A stretch of DNA of 54,183 bases from Acidimicrobiia bacterium (GTDB taxonomy: Bacteria > Acidobacteriota > Vicinamibacteria > Vicinamibacterales > UBA2999). This document shows positions 8,633-17,102 of the stretch, piece by piece (the stretch's first letter is position 1; every line of letters starts with the position of its first letter). Below the pieces are notes generated by a model, which saw only the letters and a list, made by a program, of their open reading frames with translations, searched no databases and was not told where the DNA came from. A program made the translations under genes and the position numbers. Location of the stretch: positions 1 to 54,183 of the forward strand of contig VFZG01000021.1 in NCBI GenBank assembly GCA_016871275.1. Reading direction: 5' to 3'.

Positions 8633-8863
8633 GTGATGGCGGGTCGCGCACGTTTCGGCCTGATCCTCGCCGCGGCTCAGGCCGTCGCCGGCAGCCGCAC
8701 TCGGCTCATGAGACCGTCGATGCTCGAGACGATGATCTGGTTCGCGGTGCTGAGCGGACAGGTTCCTCGAGAGCCGCCGTCACACGATCAGGCGTTCATC
8801 GAGATCATCGCGCTGTCGCCCGACGGTCAGCAGCTGTGCTTCAGCTCCAACCGCGGAAGATGA
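8633..8863 (+). pseudogene. Possible PD40/TolB-type repeat fragment
   Basis: A 76-residue frame ending in ALSPDGQQLCFSSNRGR. The stretch F/L-SPDG-x2-hxFSSNR is the signature of one PD40 (TolB-like) beta-propeller blade. Only one blade is present, followed at once by a stop, and nothing before it looks like a propeller or a signal peptide. It overlaps the 3' end of the minus-strand gene at 8827. Most likely a leftover of a larger propeller protein, or chance. Confidence 0.25.
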
Positions 8864-9198
8864 CTCCTGCGCGCCGCCACGGCAAATTGATCGAAGTATT
8901 TCTGCAACGACGCCGCGGTTGAGCCGTACTCGTTCGAGCCGGCGAGAAAATCGACCACCACCTCGCGGGCACGCGCGATTTCGCGCAGGCGCGAGACCGA
9001 CGCGCGATGCCGCGGGTCATCCAGCATCAAATCGAACAGATCGAGGCCGCGGTACAGCGCCGCCTGCGCGGTCGCAGGGTTTCGGGTCGACCACCGGATT
9101 GCGCGGCTGATCTCGCTGCCCACGTTCCCAAATTGCTCGGAGATCGTCATCGTCTGCCAGCGACCGCTTGCGACGTCGGCGTGCTGCGGCCCGATCAT
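8827..9198 (-). CDS. Conserved helical hypothetical protein, partner of DUF5674
   Basis: 123 residues, predicted all-helical: MTISEQFGNVGSEISRAIRW, then AALYRGLDLFDLMLDD, then LREIARAREVVVDFL and EYGSTAASLQKYFDQFA. I recall similar unnamed proteins with the same GNVGSEI-RA-W and LREIxRAREVVxDF blocks, but know no function. The start at 9198 is fixed by a four-base ATGA overlap with the stop of the upstream DUF5674 gene, so the two are translationally coupled. The last ~12 residues look like run-on sequence. Confidence 0.6.
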   Translation of the reverse strand: MIGPQHADVASGRWQTMTISEQFGNVGSEISRAIRWSTRNPATAQAALYRGLDLFDLMLDDPRHRASVSRLREIARAREVVVDFLAGSNEYGSTAASLQKYFDQFAVAARRSHLPRLELKHSC

Positions 9199-9542
9199 CG
9201 GCGCACCATCCGGTCGATAAGCGCCGCAATCGCGGCTCGCGTGCCGGCATCATCGACGCCTCTTGAACGGTTGCCGAACGACGGACGGAGGTTGATCATC
9301 GAATCGAACTCCAGCCAATCGTCGCCATTGACATCAGGGTACAGGTTGATTCCCCAGAGATTCGCTTGCTTCGAACCGTCGGCGAGCAACGCGGCCTCCT
9401 GATCGGCATGCAGGTCCGCATCGAGCAACAGGATGCCGCGCTCGAGGTCGACCACGCCCTTGATCATGTCACCGAAACGCGTCTGTGCGAGGAGGCGAAT
9501 CTCGTCGAGCGTGATCGTTTCGGGTTCGGTTACGCTACGCAT
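9195..9542 (-). CDS. DUF5674 family protein
   Basis: 115 residues from ATG 9542; the open frame extends upstream but homology begins here (ETITLDEIRLLAQTRFGDMI). Diagnostic segments are KGVVDLERGILLLDADLHAD, DGSKQANLWGINLYPD and WLEFDSMINLRPSFGNRSRG, with a closing helix IAALIDRMV. DUF5674 has no known function; the strongly conserved acidic and aromatic residues (LWGINLYPD, EFDSMINIRP) suggest a small alpha/beta protein that binds something specific. First gene of a two-gene unit with the helical protein at 8827-9198; the coupled pair resembles a small two-component module. Confidence 0.75.
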   Translation of the reverse strand: MRSVTEPETITLDEIRLLAQTRFGDMIKGVVDLERGILLLDADLHADQEAALLADGSKQANLWGINLYPDVNGDDWLEFDSMINLRPSFGNRSRGVDDAGTRAAIAALIDRMVRR

Positions 9543-9724
9543 CGGTGTTCCGGTGGACATTCTACCCGGGAGCCTTGCGCCTGCGGCGCGCCCGGGCCCG
9601 GCCCATTCGGCCGACACCAATGGCGCCGACCGGCTATCGTTCGTCTTCATCCTCAACTGGGCCGAGGAGCTGGCGGCCAAGCTCGGCCGATTGCGCTCTC
9701 TCGTCAGGCTCCGCGATACAGTTG

Positions 9725-10393
9725 GTGTCCTTGACAGACGTGCGATGGCGTTTGGGTGCTGTCCTGGTCAGCGTCGCGCTTGGTGCCGGGTGTGCGCGCG
9801 CTATGTCGCCCGCCGCCCCCTCGCCGGTGTCGCCGACGGTGCCGGCTGTCATCACCTACCCTGTGATGGGGGCCAACCGAGTCGGCACGGCGGCTATTGT
9901 CGCGTGGTTCAACACGCGAACGCCGCGACCGGCCGGGACCTACGCGGCGTCAGTGCCGGTTGAAACGCTGGCCGCGATCTTCCTCGAAGAGGGTGCCGCC
10001 GAGGGCGTTACGGGCGACATTGCCTTCGTGCAGAGCATTGTCGAGACCGGCTGGTTCCGCTTCAGCGGCTCGGTGCCGGCATCGTTCAACAACTTCGCGG
10101 GCATTGGCGCCACCGACACCAACCCGGCTCCGGCAGTGTTCTCCTCAGCGCGAATCGGCGTCCGGGCGCAGATCCAGCATTTGCGGGCCTATGCCGATCC
10201 GACGGCGACTGCCTGCACCGTTCCGCCGCTGGCCAATCCGTGCGTCGACCCGCGGTTCCACCTGGTCTTCCCCAAAGGCCGGGCGCCGACGTGGAATGAA
10301 TTCGGCAACGGCAATTGGGCCACTTCCACGACCTATGCCACCAGCATCGTGACCCTGTTCAGCGAGCTGCTGGCCTTTCGCGGGGGCACCTGA
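9725..10393 (+). CDS. Glucosaminidase-domain (FlgJ/N-acetylmuramidase-like) lipoprotein
   Basis: About 222 residues from GTG 9725 (GTG 9740 is also possible). The N-terminal segment VRWRLGAVLVSVALGAGC is a hydrophobic signal ending in a probable lipobox cysteine. The domain contains TLAAIFLEEGAAEGVTGDIA with the catalytic-type glutamate, FVQSIVETGWFRF, FNNFAGIGA and ARIGVRAQIQHLRAYADP, the pattern of glucosaminidase domains that cleave peptidoglycan glycan strands. Likely cell-wall remodelling in the periplasm. A GATACA -10-like element at 9715-9720 abuts the start, so the transcript may have little or no leader. Confidence 0.7.
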   Translation: MSLTDVRWRLGAVLVSVALGAGCARAMSPAAPSPVSPTVPAVITYPVMGANRVGTAAIVAWFNTRTPRPAGTYAASVPVETLAAIFLEEGAAEGVTGDIAFVQSIVETGWFRFSGSVPASFNNFAGIGATDTNPAPAVFSSARIGVRAQIQHLRAYADPTATACTVPPLANPCVDPRFHLVFPKGRAPTWNEFGNGNWATSTTYATSIVTLFSELLAFRGGT

Positions 10394-10424
10394 GGTTCGC
10401 CGTCGCAGAAACGCGGGCCGGGAG

Positions 10425-10433
10425 TGATATTCT
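10425..10433 (+). promoter_or_regulatory. Candidate extended -10 element before the receptor/ABC operon
   Basis: TGATATTCT (TG-n-TATTCT) lies 23 bases before ATG 10456 with a GGGAGG ribosome site between. No clear -35 is seen at normal spacing, which an extended -10 can tolerate. Confidence 0.3.
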
Positions 10434-10455
10434 GCGGCGCCAGGGAGGACTGCTC

Positions 10456-13400
10456 ATGCCACGCAACGTCTTGAATGTCACGGTTACGCTCGCATTATTG
10501 ATGGTGGTCGCCACCAGCGCCGTGGCGCAGGTCGATCGCGCAACGCTGACCGGCGTTGTGAGCGATGCCTCCGATGCCGTGGTGCCGAAAGCCAAAGTCA
10601 CTCTGGTCAGCCTCGCGACCGGCGTGTCGTCCACGACCACCACCTCGAACGAGGGCGTCTACCTCGTGGTGAACCTGGCTCCGGGCGAATACCTCGTCCA
10701 GGCCGAGGCGGCGGGATTCCAGCGATACGAACAGGTGGTCAGCCTCGAGCTCGGCGCCCGCTCCCGCCTCGATCTGTCGCTGGCGGTGGGCTCAATCGGC
10801 GAAACCGTGAAGGTCGAGGGCGTGACGCCGCTGCTCAGCACCGAGTCGGCGGTGCTGGGCACGGTCGTGGATACCACCGAGATCGAGCGCCTGCCGCTGG
10901 CCATCCGCAATTGGGACGACCTGCTGGCGATGGTTCCCGGCGTCCAGAGCGATCGCTATACCGAGCAGTCCGGCGGCACGTCGGCGGGCCGCACCGGCGG
11001 CGTCAGCGTGCACGGCAACCGCAGCCTGCAGAACAACTTCCTGCTCGACGGCGTCGCCAACAACAGTTTCTCCACCAACGTGCAGGAGCTGACGACGCAG
11101 TTGTCGCGCCCGTCGGTGGATGCGATCGATGAATTCAAGGTGGTGACCAGCCCCTATGCGGCCGAGTACGGCTGGTCGCCCGGCGCGGCGATCATCGTGA
11201 ATACCAAGTCGGGCACCAACCGCTTCCGCGGCACCGTGTACGACTTCTATCGCGACGATCGGCTCGATACCATCAATTACTTCGCCAAGGCCGCCAATCA
11301 GCCGAAAGCCGCGAACCAGCAGAACCAGTTCGGCGGCAATGCCGGCGGTCCGTTGATGACGAATCGCGCATTCTTCTTCGTCGATTACGAAGGCACGCGG
11401 CTGAAGCAGGGCGTGCTGCGTACCGGCAACGTCATGACCGCCGAGCAGCGCCGCGGGGTGTTCACGTCGGCGATTCGCGATCCGCTGACCGGCCAGCCGT
11501 TCCCGAACAACACCATTCCCGCGGCGCGCATTGATCCGGTCGCGGCAGCGATCATGGCCCTGGTGCCGCTGCCCAACACGACCGGCGCCAACAATTTCAT
11601 CCGCCAGCCGAACGTCGAAGACGAATCCGATCGCTACATGGCGCGCGTCGACCTACCGCTCGGCGACAGCAGCAACGTATTCGTCCGCTACATCGGCAGC
11701 AACCGGACGCGCTTCGTGCCGGGCTGGTTCGGCGGCGTGCTCGACGGCACGTCGACGTCGGCGTGGGGCCGCAACTTCCTGGACTCGCACGCGGTGGTCG
11801 GCGGGTGGAATAAGGTGCTGGGCGCGCGCCTGGTGAATGAATCGCGCGTGTCGTGGGCGCGCGGCACCAACGACGGCCAGCAGGATCCGTTCGGCCAGAG
11901 CGGCATGGACCAGATTGGTTTCCGCGGTGTGCCGAACGACCCGCGCGTCGCCGGCGGCATTGTCGGCGTGGACATCGACGGCCACATCCGCATTGGCTCG
12001 CCCAATTTCATGCCGAAGTTCCAGCACACCAATCAAGTGCAGTGGTTGAACACCACCACGTGGATGCGCGGCTCGCACCAGGTCAAATTCGGCATCGACC
12101 TGATGATGCCGATGACCAACGAGTACTTCGACGTGGCGCCGACGCGCGGCAACCTGCGCTTCCAGGCCACGTTCACCGGCCATGCGTTCGCGGACTTCCT
12201 GCTCGGGTATCCGAACCGCGCCGAGCTGACCAACGTGTTCGTGGTCACGCAGCAGTTGTGGTCGAGCTCGTTCTTCGTGCAGGACGACTGGAAGCCGACC
12301 GACAAGCTGACGCTCAATCTCGGCCTGCGCTACGACTTCATGTCGCCGGCGACGGAGAAGGACAACCGGATGGCGAACTTCGATCCGTCGGGTCCGGGAC
12401 GGCTGATTTTCGCGAAGGACGGATCGCTGGCGGATCGCGCGCTGGTGAAGCCCGACAAGAACAACGTCGCGCCGCGCGTCGGCGCCATCTTCCGCGTCAA
12501 CGAACGCACCTTGCTGCGCGGCGGCTACGGCATGTTCTTCAACCAGTTCGATCGCATCGGCTCCGAAGACCAGCTGGCCCTCAACCCGCCGGGGCTGATC
12601 AACATCCAGGTCAACTCCGCGTCGGGCGCCACCACTCCGGTGTTCCTGCTGCGCAACGGGTTCCCGGCCAACTACCTTGACCCGAACAACCTGGTAGTCG
12701 GCAACTTGAAGCTGCGCGCCGCCTTCCAGGACGCGCCGCGCACCATGGTCCAGCAGTTCGGCGCCGGCATTGAACGCGAGCTGGCCCGCAACATGGTGGT
12801 GTCCGCCGACGCGGTGGGATCGTTCACGCAACACCTGGCGGTGCTGCGCAACCTCAACCAGCCACTGGCCGGGACACGCGATGCCAATGGGCCGGTGCCG
12901 TACCCGGGGTTCGGCAACATCCAGGCGCGCGAGATGAGCGGTGAGGCCAGCTACCGGGGCGTCGACCTGTCGTTCGAAAAGCGCTTCAGCGACGGCTACG
13001 GCTATCGCGCCTCGTACACCATTGGTGAAGCGCGCGATCAGGCGCCGGAGCACCTCAATGCCTCGTCCGGCCGCGCGCAGAACTCGCGCAATCTCGAGTC
13101 CTGGGAGGGCCCGAGCGACTTCGATATCCGCCACCGCTTCGTCGCCAACTTCATCGCCGAACTGCCGTTCGGCGAAGGCAAGCCGATGCTGCAGGACGGC
13201 GTCGCCGGACAGATCTTCGGCGGCTGGATGGTGAGCGGCATCTTCAGTGCCCGCTCGGGCCGCGCCTTCACGGTGACGCAGGGCAACAACAATGTCGGCG
13301 CCGACCACAGTGGCCTGCCGAACCTGACCGGCGATCCCGCGGGCGCCAGGACCGTGCGGCAGTGGTTCAACCCGGCGGCGTTCACACCGGTGCCGTCGGG

Positions 13401-13650
13401 GACCTTCGGCAACGCCGGCCGCAACATCCTGCGCGGCCCGGGCTGGATGACGTTCGACATGAGCGTGCAGCGCCGGCTGGCGTTCACCGATCGCATCAAC
13501 GCGACGCTGCGCGCCGACATCTTCAACGTGTTCAATCGCGCCAACTTCGGTCTGCCGGCGGCCAACATCGCCAGCGCCAACGTGGGCGTGATTTCGACGC
13601 TGGCCGGCGATCCGCGCGTGATGCAGCTGTCGCTGCGGCTCGGTTTCTGA
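10456..13650 (+). CDS. TonB-dependent receptor, Oar type, with carboxypeptidase-regulatory-like domain
   Basis: 1064 residues. ATG 10456 follows GGGAGG by seven bases; the frame upstream is spurious. A signal peptide (VTVTLALLMVVATSAVAQ) precedes a CarboxypepD_reg-like sandwich (ATLTGVVSDASDA to about residue 100), a plug domain (about 120-250, with GNRSLQNNFLLDGVANN) and a long beta-barrel ending in LSLRLGF with a terminal aromatic. Such receptors import large or scarce substrates across the outer membrane with TonB energy. It is one base upstream of a sugar ABC ATPase gene and is probably co-transcribed, which points to a sugar, polyol or glycoside ligand. No TonB box could be picked out by eye. 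Confidence 0.85.
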   Translation: MPRNVLNVTVTLALLMVVATSAVAQVDRATLTGVVSDASDAVVPKAKVTLVSLATGVSSTTTTSNEGVYLVVNLAPGEYLVQAEAAGFQRYEQVVSLELGARSRLDLSLAVGSIGETVKVEGVTPLLSTESAVLGTVVDTTEIERLPLAIRNWDDLLAMVPGVQSDRYTEQSGGTSAGRTGGVSVHGNRSLQNNFLLDGVANNSFSTNVQELTTQLSRPSVDAIDEFKVVTSPYAAEYGWSPGAAIIVNTKSGTNRFRGTVYDFYRDDRLDTINYFAKAANQPKAANQQNQFGGNAGGPLMTNRAFFFVDYEGTRLKQGVLRTGNVMTAEQRRGVFTSAIRDPLTGQPFPNNTIPAARIDPVAAAIMALVPLPNTTGANNFIRQPNVEDESDRYMARVDLPLGDSSNVFVRYIGSNRTRFVPGWFGGVLDGTSTSAWGRNFLDSHAVVGGWNKVLGARLVNESRVSWARGTNDGQQDPFGQSGMDQIGFRGVPNDPRVAGGIVGVDIDGHIRIGSPNFMPKFQHTNQVQWLNTTTWMRGSHQVKFGIDLMMPMTNEYFDVAPTRGNLRFQATFTGHAFADFLLGYPNRAELTNVFVVTQQLWSSSFFVQDDWKPTDKLTLNLGLRYDFMSPATEKDNRMANFDPSGPGRLIFAKDGSLADRALVKPDKNNVAPRVGAIFRVNERTLLRGGYGMFFNQFDRIGSEDQLALNPPGLINIQVNSASGATTPVFLLRNGFPANYLDPNNLVVGNLKLRAAFQDAPRTMVQQFGAGIERELARNMVVSADAVGSFTQHLAVLRNLNQPLAGTRDANGPVPYPGFGNIQAREMSGEASYRGVDLSFEKRFSDGYGYRASYTIGEARDQAPEHLNASSGRAQNSRNLESWEGPSDFDIRHRFVANFIAELPFGEGKPMLQDGVAGQIFGGWMVSGIFSARSGRAFTVTQGNNNVGADHSGLPNLTGDPAGARTVRQWFNPAAFTPVPSGTFGNAGRNILRGPGWMTFDMSVQRRLAFTDRINATLRADIFNVFNRANFGLPAANIASANVGVISTLAGDPRVMQLSLRLGF

Positions 13651-13651
13651 G

Positions 13652-15202
13652 ATGGAGAGACCGGCCCTCACGATGGCCGGCATCCGCAAGTCGTTCCCCG
13701 GCGTCGTGGCGCTCGACGGCGTCGATCTGACGCTGCAGGCGGGGGAGGTGCACGTGCTCCTCGGCGAGAACGGCGCCGGTAAGTCCACGCTGATGAAGAT
13801 TCTCGCCGGCGCCTACCGAAGGGACGCCGGCGAGATTCTGATGCAGGGACGGCCCGTCGACATCGCCGGCCCGCGCGACGCACGGGCACTCGGCATCCGC
13901 GTCATTCACCAGGAGCTGAGCCTGGTGCCGTCGCTGTCGGTGGCGGAGAACATCTTTCTCGGCGCGGCGCCGTCGCGATTCGGCGTCATTGACTGGGCGT
14001 CGCTCCGCGCCCGTGCCATTCGGCTGCTGTCGGATCTCGGCGTGGCCATCGATCCCGACGCACCGGTCAACCGGCTCGCCCTGCCGCAGCGCCAGATGGT
14101 GGAGATTGCCAAGGCGCTCGCCGACCAGCAGTCGGCATCCGTGCTGGTGATGGACGAGCCCACCTCGGCGCTGACGTCGCGCGAGGTCGATGTGCTGTTC
14201 GGGCTGATCGAGCGGCTCGCGAAACGCGGGGTGGCAATCGTGTACATCACGCACCGCCTCGACGAAGTCTACCGCATTGGGCACCGTGTCACGGTGTTGC
14301 GCGACGGGCGCAACGTCTCGACCGCGATGCTCGGCGACACCAGCGTCTCCGGGCTGGTGTCCATGATGGCGAACCGCGATCTCGCCGACCACTATCCCAA
14401 GCAACCGGCCCCGATCGGCAACGAGTTGCTGCGGGCCGAGGGTCTCGGCCGCGCCGGCGTGCTGGAGGACATTTCGTTTTCGATTCGCGCCGGGGAGATT
14501 GTCGGGATGGCCGGGCTGATGGGCGCCGGCCGCACCGATGTGGCGCGTGCCATCACCGGCGCCGATCGCGTCGACCGCGGCCGGCTGTTCGTGCGTGGCC
14601 GGGCGGTGTCGTTCCGCGCGCCGGCCGATGCGATTCGCGAGGGGATTGGACTGCTGCCTGAAGATCGCAAGGCCCACGGGCTGGTGGCGCTGCTGAACGT
14701 GGCGCGTAACATCGCGCTGCCGCAGTCGCGCAAGGTGGCCGGGCCGGCCGGCATTGTGCCGCGCCGCGCCGAGGCCGCCCTGGCCGCGCCCGTGATCCGC
14801 GACCTGCGCATCAAGGCAACGCCCGATCAGCAGACGCGGCAGTTGAGCGGCGGCAACCAGCAGAAGGTCGTGCTCGGCAAGTGGGTGGCCGGCGATGCGC
14901 GCATCTTCGTCTTCGACGAGCCGACGCGCGGCGTGGACATTGGCGCCAAGGTTGAAATCTACCAGCTGATGAATCGCCTGACCGCCGCCGGCGCGGGCAT
15001 CCTGATGATCTCGTCGGAGCTGCCCGAACTGCTCGGCATGAGCGACCGGATTCTGGTGATGCACCGCGGGCGCATCCAGGCGGAGTTCACCGCGGCAGCC
15101 GCCACGCAGGAGCGCGTGCTCAGCGCTGCCTTGGGACTGGCCGGACCTGTCTTGAGCGAGAGTCCCGCCCGCACAGCTCGCGCGAATCGAGTCGAAGGAT
15201 GA
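13652..15202 (+). CDS. Sugar ABC transporter ATP-binding protein (RbsA/XylG/MglA type)
   Basis: 516 residues with two fused ATPase domains. The first has Walker A GENGAGKST (38-46), a degenerate signature LPQRQMVEIAKALA and Walker B VLVMDEPTSAL. The second has a degenerate Walker A (GLMGAGRTD) but a full signature LSGGNQQKVVLGKW and Walker B IFVFDEPTRGVD. This asymmetry is normal for ribose, galactose and xylose importers. It powers uptake through the permease encoded next, with which it shares a four-base ATGA overlap. Starts one base after the receptor stop codon. Confidence 0.93.
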   Translation: MERPALTMAGIRKSFPGVVALDGVDLTLQAGEVHVLLGENGAGKSTLMKILAGAYRRDAGEILMQGRPVDIAGPRDARALGIRVIHQELSLVPSLSVAENIFLGAAPSRFGVIDWASLRARAIRLLSDLGVAIDPDAPVNRLALPQRQMVEIAKALADQQSASVLVMDEPTSALTSREVDVLFGLIERLAKRGVAIVYITHRLDEVYRIGHRVTVLRDGRNVSTAMLGDTSVSGLVSMMANRDLADHYPKQPAPIGNELLRAEGLGRAGVLEDISFSIRAGEIVGMAGLMGAGRTDVARAITGADRVDRGRLFVRGRAVSFRAPADAIREGIGLLPEDRKAHGLVALLNVARNIALPQSRKVAGPAGIVPRRAEAALAAPVIRDLRIKATPDQQTRQLSGGNQQKVVLGKWVAGDARIFVFDEPTRGVDIGAKVEIYQLMNRLTAAGAGILMISSELPELLGMSDRILVMHRGRIQAEFTAAAATQERVLSAALGLAGPVLSESPARTARANRVEG

Positions 15203-16122
15203 AGGCCCGGCGATTCGGCACGTTGATCGGACTGGTCGTGCTGTGCCTGGTGCTCTGGGCGCTCACGCCGTTTTTCCTGACCGTGTCCAACCTGCTCAAC
15301 ATCGCCGAGCAGACCAGCATCAACGCCATCGTCGCCGCCGGCATGACCTTCGTCATCCTGTCGGGCGGCATCGATCTCTCCGTCGGCTCCATCGTCGCGC
15401 TGTCGGGCGTCGTGCTCGGCCTGTCGCTGCACGCCGGCTATTCGCCGGCCGTCGCGCTGCCCGTGATGATCGCCGCCGGTGTGCTCGCCGGTGCCACCAA
15501 CGGCCTGCTGATCGATCGTGGCCGGCTGCCGCCGTTCATCGTCACGCTCGGCATGATGAGCATTGCGCGCGGCGCCGCGTTGCTGATCACCGAAGGGCGG
15601 CCGATCTCCGGGTTCGAGGAGTCATTTCGCGCGCTGGCGACGGCCCGCGTCGGGTTCGTGCCCGCGCCGGTGCTGATCATGGCGACGGTCTACCTGGTCG
15701 CGCACTTCGTCCTCACCCGGACGACGTTCGGCCGCTACGTTTACGCCATTGGCGGCAACGAGGACGCGGCGCGGCTGTCGGGCGTTCGCATCCACCTGCA
15801 CAAGCCGGCCATTTATGCGGTCTCGGGCCTGACCAGCGCCCTCGCGGCAATGATCCTCACCGCGCGCCTCAACTCGGCCCAGCCGATTGCCGGGACGATG
15901 TACGAGCTCGATGCGATTGCGGCCACCGTGATCGGCGGCACCAGCCTGATGGGCGGCGAAGGCACCCTTGCCGGTACCCTCATCGGTGCGCTTATCATGG
16001 GCGTGCTTCGTAACGGTCTCAACCTGCTCGGCGTGTCGTCGTTCCTCCAGCAGATTGTGATTGGCGGCGTGATTGTCGGCGCCGTGCTCGTCGACACCGT
16101 GTTGAAACGACCGCGAACCTGA
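15199..16122 (+). CDS. Sugar ABC transporter permease (RbsC type)
   Basis: 307 residues, with about eight to ten hydrophobic segments. Family landmarks are the opening helix LVVLCLVLWALTPFFL, NLLNIAEQTSINAIVAAGMT, ILSGGIDLSVGSIVALSG, the domain near the middle with TFGRYVYAIGGNEDAARLSG, and GTSLMGGEGTLAGTLIGA. The EAA-like loop GGNEDAARLSG contacts the ATPase. Start ATG 15199 overlaps the ATPase stop. It forms the inner-membrane channel of the pentose/hexose/polyol-type importer. Confidence 0.93.
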   Translation: MKARRFGTLIGLVVLCLVLWALTPFFLTVSNLLNIAEQTSINAIVAAGMTFVILSGGIDLSVGSIVALSGVVLGLSLHAGYSPAVALPVMIAAGVLAGATNGLLIDRGRLPPFIVTLGMMSIARGAALLITEGRPISGFEESFRALATARVGFVPAPVLIMATVYLVAHFVLTRTTFGRYVYAIGGNEDAARLSGVRIHLHKPAIYAVSGLTSALAAMILTARLNSAQPIAGTMYELDAIAATVIGGTSLMGGEGTLAGTLIGALIMGVLRNGLNLLGVSSFLQQIVIGGVIVGAVLVDTVLKRPRT

Positions 16123-16127
16123 TCATC

Positions 16128-17102
16128 ATGATGCGCATTCTCCCGGGCCTCGTTTGTCTGCTTGCCGCCGCCACGTCACTGTCTTGCAATCGCGCCGGCG
16201 GCGATTCGAATGCCGCGACCGCCAGGCCGGTCGTGGCGCTCGTGCTCAAGACGCTGAACCATCCCTTCTTCGTCGACATGCGGCGCGGCGCCCAGGAGGC
16301 CGCGGACCGGCTCGGCGTCACGCTGCAGGTGCAGGCCGCCGAGCGTGAAGTCGACGTCGAGAAACAGATGCAGATTGTCGAGAACCTGATCCAGACCGGG
16401 GTCCGGGTGCTGTGCATCACGCCCAGCGGCTCGCGCGAGATCCTCTCGGCGCTGGTCAAGGCGAAGAACGCCAATGTGCCGGTCATCGTCGTCGATACCC
16501 GGCTCGATGCCAAAGCCGCGGCCGATGCCGGCGTTCGCGGCGAGACCTTTATCGGCTCCGACAATTACGAGGGCGGCCGGCTGGCTGGCCGGCATGCGGT
16601 GACGGTCACGGGCGGCAAGGCGCGCATTGGCATTCTCGAAGGCATTGCCGGCCACGAGACCGCCGACTCGCGCCTGCGCGGCTTCCGCGATGCGGTGGCC
16701 GGCGAGCCGGGCATGGCGATTGTCGCGTCGCAGCCGGCCAACTGGGAGCGCGACCAGGGCTTCAACGTCTTTCAGAACATGCTGCAGGCGCACCCGAACA
16801 TCGACACCGTGTTTGCCGCCAGCGACCTGATGGCGCTCGGCGCCATTGAAGCCATCGCCGCCGCCGGCAAGACCGGAAAGATCCGCGTCATCGGGTTCGA
16901 CGCGCTGGACGATGCCAAACGCGCGATCGACGCGGGCACGATGGATGCGTCGGTGGCGCAGTTCCCGTACGAGATGGGGAAGGCCGCGGTGGAAAGCGCG
17001 GTCAAGGTGATCAACGGCGAATCGCTGCCGGCCGACATCATGGTGAAGCTCGAGATGGTGACGAAAGCCACCTCCGGCAAGGCGACGGAGGGCAGCCGAT
17101 GA
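16128..17102 (+). CDS. Sugar ABC transporter substrate-binding lipoprotein (RbsB type)
   Basis: 324 residues. Signal MMRILPGLVCLLAAATSLSC ends in the lipobox cysteine, so the protein is tethered; Gram-negative sugar-binding proteins are more often free. The mature part is a periplasmic-binding-protein-like type 1 fold: VVALVLKTLNHPFFVDMRRG, EKQMQIVENLIQTGVRVLCI, then FIGSDNYEGGRLAGR, and VFAASDLMALGAIEAI. The conserved N-H-P-F-F and SDN elements line the ligand cleft. Ribose, inositol, xylose or allose are possible ligands; I cannot choose between them. Five bases separate it from the permease gene. Confidence 0.9.
   Translation: MMRILPGLVCLLAAATSLSCNRAGGDSNAATARPVVALVLKTLNHPFFVDMRRGAQEAADRLGVTLQVQAAEREVDVEKQMQIVENLIQTGVRVLCITPSGSREILSALVKAKNANVPVIVVDTRLDAKAAADAGVRGETFIGSDNYEGGRLAGRHAVTVTGGKARIGILEGIAGHETADSRLRGFRDAVAGEPGMAIVASQPANWERDQGFNVFQNMLQAHPNIDTVFAASDLMALGAIEAIAAAGKTGKIRVIGFDALDDAKRAIDAGTMDASVAQFPYEMGKAAVESAVKVINGESLPADIMVKLEMVTKATSGKATEGSR

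Noticed and set aside
11653-13788. 711-residue minus-strand open frame opposite the first TonB receptor
   Set aside because: Same shadow pattern; the sense strand gives a complete receptor.
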